Source: Chryseobacterium sp. (GTDB lineage Bacteria; Bacteroidota; Bacteroidia; Flavobacteriales; Weeksellaceae). Taken from it: 64,000 nucleotides of DNA. Both the position numbers and the translations under genes were made by a program. The DNA is taken from the NCBI RefSeq assembly GCF_008831505.1, contig NZ_CP044507.1:62001-126000 (forward strand), given 5' to 3'. Under the pieces are notes generated by a model that did not search any database, was not told where the DNA came from, and saw only the letters and a list, made by a program, of their open reading frames with translations. Of this stretch, positions 49,647 to 59,198 are shown piece by piece; the stretch's first letter is position 1, and every line of letters begins with the position of its first letter.

Positions 49647-51647
49647 ATGAATAATAAAGGATTTAACTGGTTTTTTCCCATCGCTATCATGGCGTTCCTA
49701 CTGTTCTTCGGGCGCGGGCTGTTCATGCCGTCCACCAGTTCCGAGATTACGGAGGAGCAGTTTTTTGATATGATGAAGGAAGGCAAAGTCCAGAACATCA
49801 AAGCATACAGGGATAACTTCACCGCCGATGTATTCCTGACACCGGAAGCACGTACCGCTTTGGCAAAGAATTCCGGGGACAGCAAAAGCCCTTTTGCGGC
49901 ACTTGAAACTACTCCGGGACCGGATTACAACCTTAAATTCGGCGAACTCAGGCTTCTCATGGAGAAGTTTGACAAGGTAAAAGCCGAGAATCCCCAGCTT
50001 AAAACCACAATCAATGTGGATACTGCGGGGAGTTTAATGGAAAGTTTCCTGATCCAGATCGCTGTCGGGCTTATTATACTTTCTATCATTTACTTCATAT
50101 TCTTCCGGAAAATGGCAGGTGGCGGCGGTCCGGGCGGACAGATTTTCTCCATCGGTAAATCCCGCGCAAAACTTTTTGACGAAAAGGATAAGGTGCAGAC
50201 TACATTTAAGGATGTAGCGGGACTTGAAGGCGCAAAGGAAGAAGTGCAGGAAGTAGTGGATTTCCTTAAAAACTCGGATAAATACACGAAGTTGGGCGGT
50301 AAGATACCGAAAGGCGTGCTGCTGGTTGGCCCTCCGGGCACTGGTAAGACCCTTTTGGCAAAAGCAGTGGCAGGTGAAGCTAAGGTTCCCTTCTTCTCTC
50401 TGTCCGGTTCCGATTTTGTTGAAATGTTCGTTGGGGTGGGAGCTTCCCGGGTAAGGGATCTCTTTGCGCAGGCAAAAGCTAAATCACCGGCCATTATTTT
50501 TATTGACGAAATTGATGCCATTGGCCGTGCCAGGGGCAAAGGTAACTTTACCGGTGGAAATGACGAGCGCGAAAATACACTGAACCAACTGCTTACAGAG
50601 ATGGATGGTTTTGGTACAGATACCAACGTAATTGTGATGGCCGCAACGAACAGGGCTGATATCCTGGATAAAGCACTTATGAGAGCCGGACGTTTCGACC
50701 GCTCTATCTATGTAGATCTGCCTGAACTGCATGAACGCCGCTCTATTTTTGATGTTCATCTTTCTAAGATTAAACTGGACGAAGGTATAGACCGGGAATT
50801 TCTGGCCAAACAGACACCTGGATTCAGCGGTGCTGATATAGCTAATGTCTGTAATGAAGCAGCGCTGATCGCGGCACGTAATAACCACGAATCTGTGACC
50901 AAGCAGGACTTCCTGGATGCGGTAGACCGTATTATTGGTGGTCTGGAAAAGAAGAATAAGGCTATTAAACCATCTGAAAAGCGCCGTGTTGCCTATCATG
51001 AAGCCGGTCATGCCGCCATTTCCTGGCTGGTGGAACATGCCGCACCCTTACTTAAGGTGACTATTGTGCCGCGTGGGCGTTCCCTGGGAGCTGCCTGGTA
51101 CCTGCCGGAAGAAAGATCGCTTACGACTACAGAACAAATGTACGACGAGATTTGTGCTACATTAGGCGGACGCGCTGCTGAACAGACTGTATTTGGTAAT
51201 ATTTCTACAGGTGCACTGTCCGATTTGGAGCGTGTTACCAAACAGGCTCAAGCCATGGTAACCATCTACGGTCTTAATGAAAAAGTAGGAAACAGGTCCT
51301 ATTACGACAGTAGCGGGCAGAGTGAATACAGCTTTGGCAAACCTTATTCGGAAGAGACGGCAAAGGTAATTGATGAGGAAATTTCAACGATTATTGAGAA
51401 CCAGTACTCCCGAGCACTGAATATATTGGCAGAAAACCGTGACAAACTGGACAGTCTTGCCCGGAAACTGTTGGAAAAAGAGGTTATCTTCCGCGAAGAT
51501 CTGGAGGAGATCTTCGGCAAAAGAGCCTGGGATCCCGAACTGACTGAACACCCTGTAAGCACGGTAGCAGGCTCAGTTTCTGAGGATAATCAGGCGTCAG
51601 TTCCTGACGAAAATACCGCTGCGCCAGACAGTCCTTCGCAACTTTAA
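49647..51647 (+). CDS. ftsH: ATP-dependent zinc metalloprotease FtsH
   Basis: Membrane-anchored AAA+ protease that degrades misfolded and regulatory membrane proteins. The 666-residue product has two transmembrane helices (about 6-22 and 133-151), Walker A GPPGTGKT, Walker [11 protein letters not shown], the second region of homology [13 protein letters not shown] and the zinc motif HEAGH at 451-455. A C-terminal acidic low-complexity tail follows [13 protein letters not shown] terminator hairpin lies directly after. Confidence 0.96.
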   Translation: MNNKGFNWFFPIAIMAFLLFFGRGLFMPSTSSEITEEQFFDMMKEGKVQNIKAYRDNFTADVFLTPEARTALAKNSGDSKSPFAALETTPGPDYNLKFGELRLLMEKFDKVKAENPQLKTTINVDTAGSLMESFLIQIAVGLIILSIIYFIFFRKMAGGGGPGGQIFSIGKSRAKLFDEKDKVQTTFKDVAGLEGAKEEVQEVVDFLKNSDKYTKLGGKIPKGVLLVGPPGTGKTLLAKAVAGEAKVPFFSLSGSDFVEMFVGVGASRVRDLFAQAKAKSPAIIFIDEIDAIGRARGKGNFTGGNDERENTLNQLLTEMDGFGTDTNVIVMAATNRADILDKALMRAGRFDRSIYVDLPELHERRSIFDVHLSKIKLDEGIDREFLAKQTPGFSGADIANVCNEAALIAARNNHESVTKQDFLDAVDRIIGGLEKKNKAIKPSEKRRVAYHEAGHAAISWLVEHAAPLLKVTIVPRGRSLGAAWYLPEERSLTTTEQMYDEICATLGGRAAEQTVFGNISTGALSDLERVTKQAQAMVTIYGLNEKVGNRSYYDSSGQSEYSFGKPYSEETAKVIDEEISTIIENQYSRALNILAENRDKLDSLARKLLEKEVIFREDLEEIFGKRAWDPELTEHPVSTVAGSVSEDNQASVPDENTAAPDSPSQL

Positions 51648-51658
51648 TGTATAAATAA

Positions 51659-51701
51659 TCCCGGTATTCTTTTCTTAATGAACGGATACCGGGAATTTTT
51701 T
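51659..51701 (+). terminator. Terminator of rsfS-ftsH
   Basis: TCCCGGTAT (51659-51667) pairs with ATACCGGGA (51686-51694) and is followed by a T tract. Confidence 0.85.
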
Positions 51702-51743
51702 GCTATTTAGTCAGTGTTTCCGGAGATTTGCTGAAATATTTTA

Positions 51744-51751
51744 TATTTTTG
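51744..51751 (+). promoter_or_regulatory. -7 element for the LUD/cdsA/psd unit
   Basis: TATTTTTG matches TAnnTTTG 23 bases before the TTG start at 51775. Confidence 0.4.
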
Positions 51752-51774
51752 TATTGATATCTAATTGAAGAAAG

Positions 51775-52356
51775 TTGAGTTTATTTAAAAGAATTGTCGG
51801 TAAGATAATGAACCAGCCTGAGGATAATGAAAATCAGAGCCTGGAAAAACTTGGGGATTCGCTTAAAAATGCGGATCTCGATTACAAGTTTGCGCAGCTA
51901 TTTACCCATTCCGGCGGATTTTTTAATTATTGTGCAGATGAAGCTGAGGCTTTACAGATCCTGAATCAGATCATTAAGATAGAACAGGTGAAATCCGTGT
52001 TCTGCTGCGACCGGGATCTTAAGAACTTTCTGGATGTCGTAAAGGTTCCTTACACGGACAATTTGGAACAGTCCAATGATACAGCCTTTATAACCTGTGA
52101 ATACCTGATCGCCTATGATGGCAGGATTATGCTTTCGCATAATAATATCAAGCATTTTCACTCCTCCCGTTTACCGGAAAAGATCATTGTAATGGCGAAT
52201 GTTTCCCAAATTGTTTCTAACCTTAATGATGCCATGAGCAAGATCAAGCGAAACGGCAATGTTAAAAACCTGACCTCCATCAGCGGGAACCAGAATAAAT
52301 TGGATGCGCCTACGCGTAACAGCACTAAGCTATTCCTTCTTCTTATTGAAGATTAG
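51775..52356 (+). CDS. LUD domain protein (LutB/LutC-related), TTG start
   Basis: The 193-residue cytosolic protein has the LUD fold seen in lactate utilisation proteins (VKSVFCCDRDLKNFLDVVKV, AFITCEYLIAYDGRIMLSHN, LPEKIIVMANVSQIV) but no iron-sulfur cysteines and no lut partners, so a lactate role is not supported. In Flavobacteriia it is found between ftsH and cdsA. TTG 51775 is preceded by GAAGAAAG, a good ribosome-binding sequence, and gives the N-terminus SLFKRIVGKI; the first ATG at 51808 would remove this basic helix. Confidence 0.78.
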   Translation: MSLFKRIVGKIMNQPEDNENQSLEKLGDSLKNADLDYKFAQLFTHSGGFFNYCADEAEALQILNQIIKIEQVKSVFCCDRDLKNFLDVVKVPYTDNLEQSNDTAFITCEYLIAYDGRIMLSHNNIKHFHSSRLPEKIIVMANVSQIVSNLNDAMSKIKRNGNVKNLTSISGNQNKLDAPTRNSTKLFLLLIED

Positions 52357-52373
52357 TAACAAACAGAACTATT

Positions 52374-53246
52374 TTGGATAAAAATTTAATTCAGCGTACC
52401 ATTTCCGGGTTGGTATATATTCTGATAATTATGGCCTGTATACATCCGGCAGGTGCAGAATCAATTAATAAGGTCTTCCCTGATACTGTGAAACAGCATT
52501 ACCTGTATTACGGGCTAATCAGTCTACTTTTCTTGGCCTCTGTGTGGGAATGTATGAAAATCATGAAATTCGGCACGGGGTATGAACGTTGGATTGTTCT
52601 TCCACTGGCATTTTTTGTTTTTTACCTTTTCAGTAAACGCTACTTTAATTTTGGATTTTATTACAATTTCAGACTGTCCGAAATCCTGGCGCTGTCCCTG
52701 ATCATCATTGCCGTAGTTACCCTGTTTAAATTCAGTACGGAGCTGTACTATGACAGTGGTAAGCTGATCTTTACAGTAATCTATACCGCACTTCCTTTCG
52801 GCTTCGCACTTGGTTTGCCTAAGTATTCCGCCTTTCAGAATACTTTCAGTCTGGAGGTATTCTTCCTCTTTATCCTGATTTGGAGCAGTGATACATTTGC
52901 CTACCTTACAGGTAAGTTTTTCGGCAAACATAAGATGGCACCAAAGGTTTCACCTAAGAAAACCTGGGAAGGCTTTGCAGGTGGTGTGATCCTGACAATT
53001 ATTCTTGCATTCTTTGTTGATAAATATTTTCCCGAACTTCGCGGGAACTGGATGGTCGTGGGTGCATTGATTGCCGTATTTGCGCCATTGGGAGACCTGG
53101 TGGAAAGCCAGCTTAAACGCAGTTTTGCGGTAAAGGATTCCGGAAATCTGATTCCGGGACACGGCGGTGTACTGGACCGGTTGGATAGTTTCATTATCTG
53201 CGCGCCTGTAGTATATTTGTACTTTATTTTAGAAAAACTTATTTAA
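52374..53246 (+). CDS. cdsA: Phosphatidate cytidylyltransferase
   Basis: Makes CDP-diacylglycerol, the precursor of all phospholipids, in the inner membrane. The 290-residue protein has about eight helices and the signature SPKKTWEGFAGG with the C-terminal GDLVESQLKRSFAVKDSGNLIPGHGGVLDRLDS (family: KDxGxxxPGHGGxxDRxDS). It appears to start at TTG 52374 (LDKNLIQRTISG); no nearby ATG gives the correct N-terminus. It directly precedes psd, so both steps of phosphatidylethanolamine synthesis flank a phosphatidylserine synthase gene not present here. Confidence 0.93.
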   Translation: MDKNLIQRTISGLVYILIIMACIHPAGAESINKVFPDTVKQHYLYYGLISLLFLASVWECMKIMKFGTGYERWIVLPLAFFVFYLFSKRYFNFGFYYNFRLSEILALSLIIIAVVTLFKFSTELYYDSGKLIFTVIYTALPFGFALGLPKYSAFQNTFSLEVFFLFILIWSSDTFAYLTGKFFGKHKMAPKVSPKKTWEGFAGGVILTIILAFFVDKYFPELRGNWMVVGALIAVFAPLGDLVESQLKRSFAVKDSGNLIPGHGGVLDRLDSFIICAPVVYLYFILEKLI

Positions 53247-53250
53247 TACC

Positions 53251-53904
53251 ATGAAACTTCACCGGGAATCCAAAGGGACCATTATAGTTGCCACCCTTAT
53301 TTTTGCAGTTTTAAGCTTTTTAGCGGTTACTTTTCTTGAACTGTGGGCACTTGTTGTTATTGTCCCTCTTCTCGTTATTTACGGTCTTATATTTTGGTTT
53401 TTCCGTGTTCCAAATCGCGACATAGAAGACCATAAGGAAAATGTAATCGCACCTGTAGACGGCAAGGTGGTCATGATAAAGGAGGTGAATGAAGATGAAT
53501 TCATTAAAGGGAAAGCTATTCAGGTTTCCATTTTTATGTCACCGCTTAACGTTCATATTTGCCGCTATCCGGTTTCAGGGAAGGTGGTCTATAAGAAATA
53601 CCACCCAGGAAAATATCTTGTTGCCTGGCATGAGAAGTCATCTACCGAGAATGAAAGAACTACCGTAGCGGTTGAAAGTCTGACGCATCATCAGGTCGTG
53701 TTCAGGCAGATTGCTGGCTATGTAGCCCGGCGGATTGTTTTTAACTGTACTGAAGGGGACACCGCAAAGGCCGGGCATGAATTCGGCTTCATAAAATTTG
53801 GTTCAAGGATGGACGTGTTCCTGCCCCTGGATACAGAAATTATCTGTAAGATTGGAGATAAAACCAAGGGTGGATTAGATGTGATAGCCAGAATGAAGGC
53901 TTAG
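53251..53904 (+). CDS. psd: Phosphatidylserine decarboxylase, short (PSD-A) type
   Basis: Decarboxylates phosphatidylserine to phosphatidylethanolamine at the membrane. The 217-residue proenzyme has an N-terminal hydrophobic hairpin (residues 10-50), NVIAPVDGKVVMIKEV, FMSPLNVHICRYPVSG and the self-cleavage site FGSRMDVFLP, where cleavage at Gly-Ser creates the pyruvoyl group. The LGST motif of long Psd is replaced by FGSR, normal for this type. It follows cdsA by 4 bases and ends at a hairpin terminator. Confidence 0.94.
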   Translation: MKLHRESKGTIIVATLIFAVLSFLAVTFLELWALVVIVPLLVIYGLIFWFFRVPNRDIEDHKENVIAPVDGKVVMIKEVNEDEFIKGKAIQVSIFMSPLNVHICRYPVSGKVVYKKYHPGKYLVAWHEKSSTENERTTVAVESLTHHQVVFRQIAGYVARRIVFNCTEGDTAKAGHEFGFIKFGSRMDVFLPLDTEIICKIGDKTKGGLDVIARMKA

Positions 53905-53930
53905 TCCCACTATATTTTAAAGCACAACAG

Positions 53931-53952
53931 TCCGGCATTGCCGGATTTTTTT
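53931..53952 (+). terminator. Terminator of the LUD/cdsA/psd unit
   Basis: TCCGGC (53931-53936) pairs with GCCGGA (53940-53945), followed by seven T. Confidence 0.82.
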
Positions 53953-53976
53953 GTATATTTTGGCAAACATTTTATT

Positions 53977-54549
53977 ATGCGCCTAAAACTTTTTCCCATA
54001 ATCTTTAGCTTTTTTCTTCTCACCGCATTTATCCGCTGCCAGGAGAAAACGGATCCCAGGCAGGCCGAACTTCAGAAACGCGATTCAATCCTGACCGTGA
54101 AGGAGAAGGAATTTGCTTTAAAAGCGGCAGATTATCAGGCGCTGCTCAAACTGCGGGACAGTCTGAACACCCCGATGGATACCATAGCTGTGAATCCGCT
54201 GCCGGCAGAGATTAACGGCACCTGGACAGGAAAGATCGTTTGTACCCATTCCAACTGCACCGATTATGTGGTGGGTGATGTACGTACAGACGAGTGGCAA
54301 CTGTCCGCAGATGGCGGTAAAATTGTGGCAAAAAATGTGAACAAGACGGGTGTGGTCCGGATGTACACCGGTGAATATAGCGGAGGTAAAATTGTGCTGG
54401 CTTCCGAAACTTCTGCAGACGCCGCTTCACAGAGAACTTTCAGAATTGAGTTCGGTACAGTTTCTGCGGAACGTCTCGCCGGAACCCGGGAAATACAGGT
54501 AGACCAGTCCTGTACCTCGCAATTTTCAATTGAACTTGTAAGAAAATAA
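53977..54549 (+). CDS. Exported protein of unknown family, probable lipoprotein
   Basis: The 190-residue product (ATG 53977, MRLKLFPIIFSFFLLTAFIRC) has a signal peptide ending in a possible lipobox (FIRC), a charged helical stretch (residues 24-60) and a beta-rich domain with EINGTWTGKIVCTHSNCTDY and GVVRMYTGEYSGGKIVLA. The texture is that of a lipocalin-like or small beta-barrel domain; I do not recognise a named family. ATG 53938 upstream lies inside the terminator and is not favoured. The antiporter gene begins two bases after the stop. Confidence 0.7.
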   Translation: MRLKLFPIIFSFFLLTAFIRCQEKTDPRQAELQKRDSILTVKEKEFALKAADYQALLKLRDSLNTPMDTIAVNPLPAEINGTWTGKIVCTHSNCTDYVVGDVRTDEWQLSADGGKIVAKNVNKTGVVRMYTGEYSGGKIVLASETSADAASQRTFRIEFGTVSAERLAGTREIQVDQSCTSQFSIELVRK

Positions 54550-54551
54550 TT

Positions 54552-56687
54552 ATGAACGGTATGCTAAGTATCGCGGGCCATTTTGTGTTGCCCTTAGAGG
54601 ACCCTATTCTTAAGTTCCTGGTCATTCTCATCATCATACTTTCAGCCCCCTTACTTCTTAACAAGATTAAGGTACCGCACCTTATCGGACTCATCATTGC
54701 AGGAGCGGTAATAGGTCCGCACGGATTCAATGTTCTGCCCAGGGATGCAAGTGTAGTCGTCATAGGCACCACAGGTCTGCTATTTATAATGTTTATGGCG
54801 GGACTGGAGATTGATCTTACTGAGTTCCGGAAAAACAAATGGAAAAGCCTCACATTCGGTATGTATACCTTCGCTATACCTCTTGCGCTGGGCATCGTGG
54901 CCGGATATTATATTCTGGGTTATGCAATACTCGTAGCTGTGCTTTTTGCCAGTATCTTCTCTTCACATACCTTGATTTCCTATCCGCTTATAAGTAAGCT
55001 GGGAGTGGCTAAGAACCGTGCAGTTAATGTAACAGTGGGCGGGACAATGATCACCGATGTTCTGGCACTCCTGGTCCTTGCGGTTTGTGTAGGTATGGCG
55101 CAGGGTACAGTTACATCAGCGTTCTGGATCCGGTTAACACTTTCGGTAATTGTATTTGCCGCTGTAGTGCTATTTGGGTTTCCCATAGTGGCGCGCTGGT
55201 TTTTTAAGAAAGTTCATGATAAGGTCTCACATTTCATCTTTGTCATGGTAATGATTTACCTGGCTTCCCTGTTTGCTGAATTGGCTGGTGTAGAGGCTAT
55301 CATCGGCGCTTTTTTGGCGGGGCTGGCACTCAACCGGCTTATCCCTCATACCTCAGCACTGATGAACCGTATCGATTTTGTAGGAAACGCCATATTTATT
55401 CCCTTCTTTCTGATAAGTGTTGGTATGCTCATCGATTTCAAGGCATTTTTTAAAGATTTTGAAACCATCAAGGTGGCATTACTGATGACCGGGATCTCTT
55501 TGGGTGGAAAATATGTAGCTTCACTGGCCACACAAAAGACATTCAGGTTTACTGATGACGAAGGCAGGCTTATTTTCGGTCTGTCTTCAGCCTCCGCAGC
55601 GGCCACGCTCGCAACAGTAATGGTGGGGTACAATATTATTATCGGCGAGACAGAAAGTGGCGAGCCCATAAGACTTTTGAATGAAAGCGTCCTCAACGGC
55701 AGTATCCTCCTGATCCTTGTCTCCTGTACCGTTTCTTCCTTCGTCTCGCAAAAAAGCGGTAAAAATATCGCCGACGCAGAAAATGAAAACAGTATGAATG
55801 ATGATACGGCTGATGAGGAAAGGATTCTGCTAGCACTGAATTATCAGGCCACTGCCGCACCTGTGACCAATCTGGCACTGCTGCTGAAATCCAAAAAGAA
55901 TACAGAAGATGTCTTTGCCCTCAACATTATTAATGAAAAGGAAAATGAATCCTCTGAGAAAAACGCTGAGAAAATCCTTGGAACTGCTGCCGAAACTGCC
56001 GCAGCCGCAGACCTTAAACTCAACATGCTGAAGAGACATGATTCGGATGTAGTAAACGGCATCAACAATATGATCCGGGAACACAGGATTACTGACCTCA
56101 TTATAGCGGTGGACAGTGAAAGGGGATTCACGTCCTCCTTCGTCTATAACCTTTACAATGGTTACCTAACTAACGAGACCACCAATCTGCTAGTGTATCA
56201 TTCCGTACAGCCTGTGGCTACCATACAGGCCTATCATGTCCTGATTCCGCAGAATGCGCACAGGGAATCCGGATTCTTTAAATGTTTGCAGAAGGTGTGG
56301 AACATTTCAAGACATTCCGCTACTAAGATAGTTTTCTATGCCGACGAAAACACAATCCGCATGCTGGAAACAATTCAGAAAAAAGCGACGATAGATGCCG
56401 AATTCATTATCTTCAACAACTGGAAAGACCTTCCCCGGATTGCGGAAAAAATGAAAAATGATGAAGCACTTATCCTAATGATGGCCAAACGGGGGATGAA
56501 ATCTTTCCATCCGGCTATGCAATCGGTAAGCTACCATCTTAATGATCACTTCAGCGGAAGGAATTATCTGCTGATGTATCCCTATGCCAATGGCAGCAGT
56601 ACAGAAAGTACATTATATTCCAGAAGTGTTAACAATCCTGATGATTTTGCAGAAATAGGGAATTTGCTGGGTAACCTGTTTAAATAG
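54552..56687 (+). CDS. Cation:proton antiporter (CPA2) with C-terminal universal-stress-like domain
   Basis: Inner-membrane antiporter of 711 residues. About twelve helices occupy residues 15-400, with KVPHLIGLIIAGAVIGPHGF, the helix VEAIIGAFLAGLALNRL and AASATLATVM-like SSASAAATLATVM. The cytosolic C-terminal region (about 425-700) looks like tandem UspA-type domains (VNGINNMIREHRITDLIIAV). Ion preference (Na+ or K+) is not evident. It overlaps no neighbour and faces the ABC exporter convergently with an 10-base gap. Confidence 0.9.
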   Translation: MNGMLSIAGHFVLPLEDPILKFLVILIIILSAPLLLNKIKVPHLIGLIIAGAVIGPHGFNVLPRDASVVVIGTTGLLFIMFMAGLEIDLTEFRKNKWKSLTFGMYTFAIPLALGIVAGYYILGYAILVAVLFASIFSSHTLISYPLISKLGVAKNRAVNVTVGGTMITDVLALLVLAVCVGMAQGTVTSAFWIRLTLSVIVFAAVVLFGFPIVARWFFKKVHDKVSHFIFVMVMIYLASLFAELAGVEAIIGAFLAGLALNRLIPHTSALMNRIDFVGNAIFIPFFLISVGMLIDFKAFFKDFETIKVALLMTGISLGGKYVASLATQKTFRFTDDEGRLIFGLSSASAAATLATVMVGYNIIIGETESGEPIRLLNESVLNGSILLILVSCTVSSFVSQKSGKNIADAENENSMNDDTADEERILLALNYQATAAPVTNLALLLKSKKNTEDVFALNIINEKENESSEKNAEKILGTAAETAAAADLKLNMLKRHDSDVVNGINNMIREHRITDLIIAVDSERGFTSSFVYNLYNGYLTNETTNLLVYHSVQPVATIQAYHVLIPQNAHRESGFFKCLQKVWNISRHSATKIVFYADENTIRMLETIQKKATIDAEFIIFNNWKDLPRIAEKMKNDEALILMMAKRGMKSFHPAMQSVSYHLNDHFSGRNYLLMYPYANGSSTESTLYSRSVNNPDDFAEIGNLLGNLFK

Positions 56688-56697
56688 TCTTATACTT

Positions 56698-58530
56698 TTA
56701 TTCGAAGTTCTGCAGATCCACAAGTTTACGGTATACTCCGTCCTTTTCGTAAAGGTCGTTATGGTTGCCCTGTTCCACGATTTTTCCGCGTTCCATCACT
56801 ACGATGGTATCTGCCTTCTGGATGGTTGAAAGCCTGTGCGCAATAACCAGCGAAGTGCGGTTCTGCATCATTCTTTCCAGGGCATCCTGAACAAATCTTT
56901 CGGATTCAGTATCCAGGGCTGATGTGGCTTCGTCCAGGATCATTATCGGTGGATTCTTCAGTACCGCACGTGCTATGGAAAGACGCTGTTTCTGACCGCC
57001 GGAAAGCTTCCCGCCGGCCTCGCCGATTCCTGTCTCGTAGCCCATTGGCAGTTCAGCAATGAAATCGTGGGCATTGGCGATCCTGGCGGCACTTTCCACG
57101 CGGTCTTTGCCTGCGGAGAGGTTACCCAGCGCGATATTGTTGGAAATGCTGTCGTTAAAGAGAATATTGTCCTGAGTAACCAACCCGAAGAGTTGGCGGT
57201 AGCTGGACAGTTTCAGGTTTTTAATGTTGATGCCGTCTATGAGTATTTCACCGGACTGAACATCATAGAACCGAGTAATAAGGTTGGCAATGGTACTTTT
57301 CCCACTCCCGCTCTGACCTACCAGGGCGACACTTTGTCCTTTGGGGATTACGAGTGAGAAGTTCTCCAGGACTTTTCGGTCTTCGTAAGCAAAGCTGATA
57401 TTTCTGAATTCAATCTTGTCCTTAAACTCATTGATTTCCACTGCGTTTGAAATTTCCTTAAGCTGGTAGTCTGCATCCAGGATTTCAAAAACCCGCTTTG
57501 CCGAAACTTCGCCCTTCTGGAAGTTGGAAATGGAATTGGAAAGTCTTTTCAGTGGGTCCAGAATGGTATAGAACAGGGAAATATACACTATAAACTCAGC
57601 GCCCGAAAGGCCGTTGCCCTGCAGGGCCAGTTTTCCGCCAAAATAAACGATCATACCGATGGTAGTAGCTCCCAACAGTTCACTTACAGGCGAGGCCAGC
57701 GCTTTCTTTTTAAACAACCTGAGAGACAGATGACGGATGGTATTCAACGTATTGTCGAAACGGGTACGGATCTGGTCGGACGCGTTGAATATTTTAATCA
57801 CTTTAAGGCCTACCAGGGTTTCATCTACGTATGAGTAAAGTTTACCCAGCTCATTTTGGGCTTCGCCGGTATCCTTCTTCAGACTTTTCCCTATAATTGA
57901 AATCAAGGTGCCCATTACAGGGAATACTATGAGGGTAAATACCGTCAGTTCGAAATTGGAGTAGAGCAAATATCCCATGGTAAGGATAATGACGATGGGA
58001 GAGCGGATGATATCAATTAAACTGTTCAGGATATTGCCCTCAATCTCACCTACATCCGAGGTGATCCTGGCAAACACATCGCCCTTCCGGGTATCGGAGA
58101 AGAAAGCTACGGGCAGTTCCAGGATCTTGCTGTGCAACTGGCTCCTGAAGTCGCGCGAAACGCCGGTGCGTGAGTAGGTAAGGTAAAATTCCGAAAAATA
58201 GCTGAAAACATTACGAAGCAGGAACATACTGATAAACATAATGCATGTTACAAGAAGCACATACTCCGGCCCGCGGTCCGCTTCCATCTGCTGTATAAAG
58301 TAGTTGAAGCTGTCCTTACCATAGGTAGCAAGGGTGGTTACATCACCATTATACTTTGGCTCCGTAAGGAGAACCTCATTTCTTTTATCGAAAAGGATGT
58401 TTAGAACGGGTATGAAACCCAGCATGGCAAAGATGTTGAAAACTGCATACAAGATATTGAAGAAGATACCCAGTGCAATGCTGCTTTTATAAGGTAAGAT
58501 GTACTCTATTGCCCTTTTATAGTAATTCAT
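56698..58530 (-). CDS. ABC exporter with fused membrane and ATPase domains (MsbA-like)
   Basis: Inner-membrane half-transporter of 610 residues that works as a dimer. The six-helix membrane domain covers about 1-330; the nucleotide-binding domain has Walker A GQSGSGKST, the ABC signature LSGGQKQRLSIARAV, Walker B IMILDEATSALD and the H loop AHRLST. Lipid A-core flipping (MsbA) is possible from the overall sequence but is not proven; related exporters carry lipids or drugs. A -7 element TAATTTTG (58548-58555, reverse) precedes it. Confidence 0.9.
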   Translation of the reverse strand: MNYYKRAIEYILPYKSSIALGIFFNILYAVFNIFAMLGFIPVLNILFDKRNEVLLTEPKYNGDVTTLATYGKDSFNYFIQQMEADRGPEYVLLVTCIMFISMFLLRNVFSYFSEFYLTYSRTGVSRDFRSQLHSKILELPVAFFSDTRKGDVFARITSDVGEIEGNILNSLIDIIRSPIVIILTMGYLLYSNFELTVFTLIVFPVMGTLISIIGKSLKKDTGEAQNELGKLYSYVDETLVGLKVIKIFNASDQIRTRFDNTLNTIRHLSLRLFKKKALASPVSELLGATTIGMIVYFGGKLALQGNGLSGAEFIVYISLFYTILDPLKRLSNSISNFQKGEVSAKRVFEILDADYQLKEISNAVEINEFKDKIEFRNISFAYEDRKVLENFSLVIPKGQSVALVGQSGSGKSTIANLITRFYDVQSGEILIDGINIKNLKLSSYRQLFGLVTQDNILFNDSISNNIALGNLSAGKDRVESAARIANAHDFIAELPMGYETGIGEAGGKLSGGQKQRLSIARAVLKNPPIMILDEATSALDTESERFVQDALERMMQNRTSLVIAHRLSTIQKADTIVVMERGKIVEQGNHNDLYEKDGVYRKLVDLQNFE

Positions 58531-58605
58531 TAAAGCTGTTTGAAGCGCAAAATTACATAAATCCCGTCAATAAGCCCATTGTTGCAAGTCGCGGGCTGGC
58601 ACAAA

Positions 58606-58634
58606 GAAAAACAGCTCCCAAAACGGAAGCTGTT
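58606..58634 (-). terminator. Terminator of the DUF4293 gene
   Basis: Reverse-strand AACAGCT (58628-58634) pairs with AGCTGTT (58610-58616) and runs into TTTTTC. Confidence 0.65.
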
Positions 58635-58661
58635 CTTACACTCAAAAAAATCGCTGTAAGG

Positions 58662-59051
58662 TTACCGGATACGGTCTGCAGATTTTACGAGCAATGTATC
58701 CTTACGGATATTGCTGTTTGCCAACAAAAGACAGAACAGCGCCACCAAAGGAAAAACGAGCTCAATACCTTTCTCAGGAAATGACATTCCTCCAGATAAG
58801 ATTAGCACCCAATATAACAGTAAACCCGTCAACAAAACGTTTATCAGCATGCTGATGTTATTCAGCAGGATTTGTCGGGATCTGTTTTTATAACTGAAAA
58901 TGGAGATCATTCCCAGCAACACGCAAAGCACAGCCAGGGCAGGAATGATATACGTACTGCCAAAAATTTCTACATCCATTGCGGTGAAAGGCAGGACCAG
59001 GGCCGCCAGCACGGCCAGAAACATAAAGACGGTTTGTATTCTCTGCAGCAT
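58662..59051 (-). CDS. DUF4293 family membrane protein
   Basis: The 129-residue protein begins MLQRIQTVFMFLAVLAALVL, the characteristic DUF4293 start, and has four hydrophobic helices arranged as two pairs. It ends in a short charged tail (KDTLLVKSADRIR). Function unknown; it lies divergent from rho in Flavobacteriia. Its promoter and that of rho interleave in the 147-base gap. Confidence 0.82.
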   Translation of the reverse strand: MLQRIQTVFMFLAVLAALVLPFTAMDVEIFGSTYIIPALAVLCVLLGMISIFSYKNRSRQILLNNISMLINVLLTGLLLYWVLILSGGMSFPEKGIELVFPLVALFCLLLANSNIRKDTLLVKSADRIR

Positions 59052-59068
59052 TTTCAGATCGTAAGGGC

Positions 59069-59099
59069 CAAAAATAGTACAAATTTTGCATATTTCAAA
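59069..59099 (-). promoter_or_regulatory. Two-part promoter for the DUF4293 gene
   Basis: On the reverse strand, TTTG (59096-59099) and TATTTTTG (59069-59076) are separated by 19 bases, the ideal Bacteroidota spacing. Confidence 0.65.
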
Positions 59100-59115
59100 A
59101 ATAAGTGTAGATTTG
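59084..59115 (+). promoter_or_regulatory. Two-part promoter for rho
   Basis: TTTTG (59084-59088) and TAGATTTG (59108-59115) are separated by 19 bases. It lies about 85 bases before the rho ATG, giving a leader of about 75 bases, unusually long for this window. It interleaves with the divergent DUF4293 promoter. Confidence 0.65.
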
Positions 59116-59198
59116 CATTACGAATTCTAAAGAATAGCCGCCCGGCTGAACTTTTACAAACTCTACTTACATCATTTTTTACGTAACACACCCTATAT

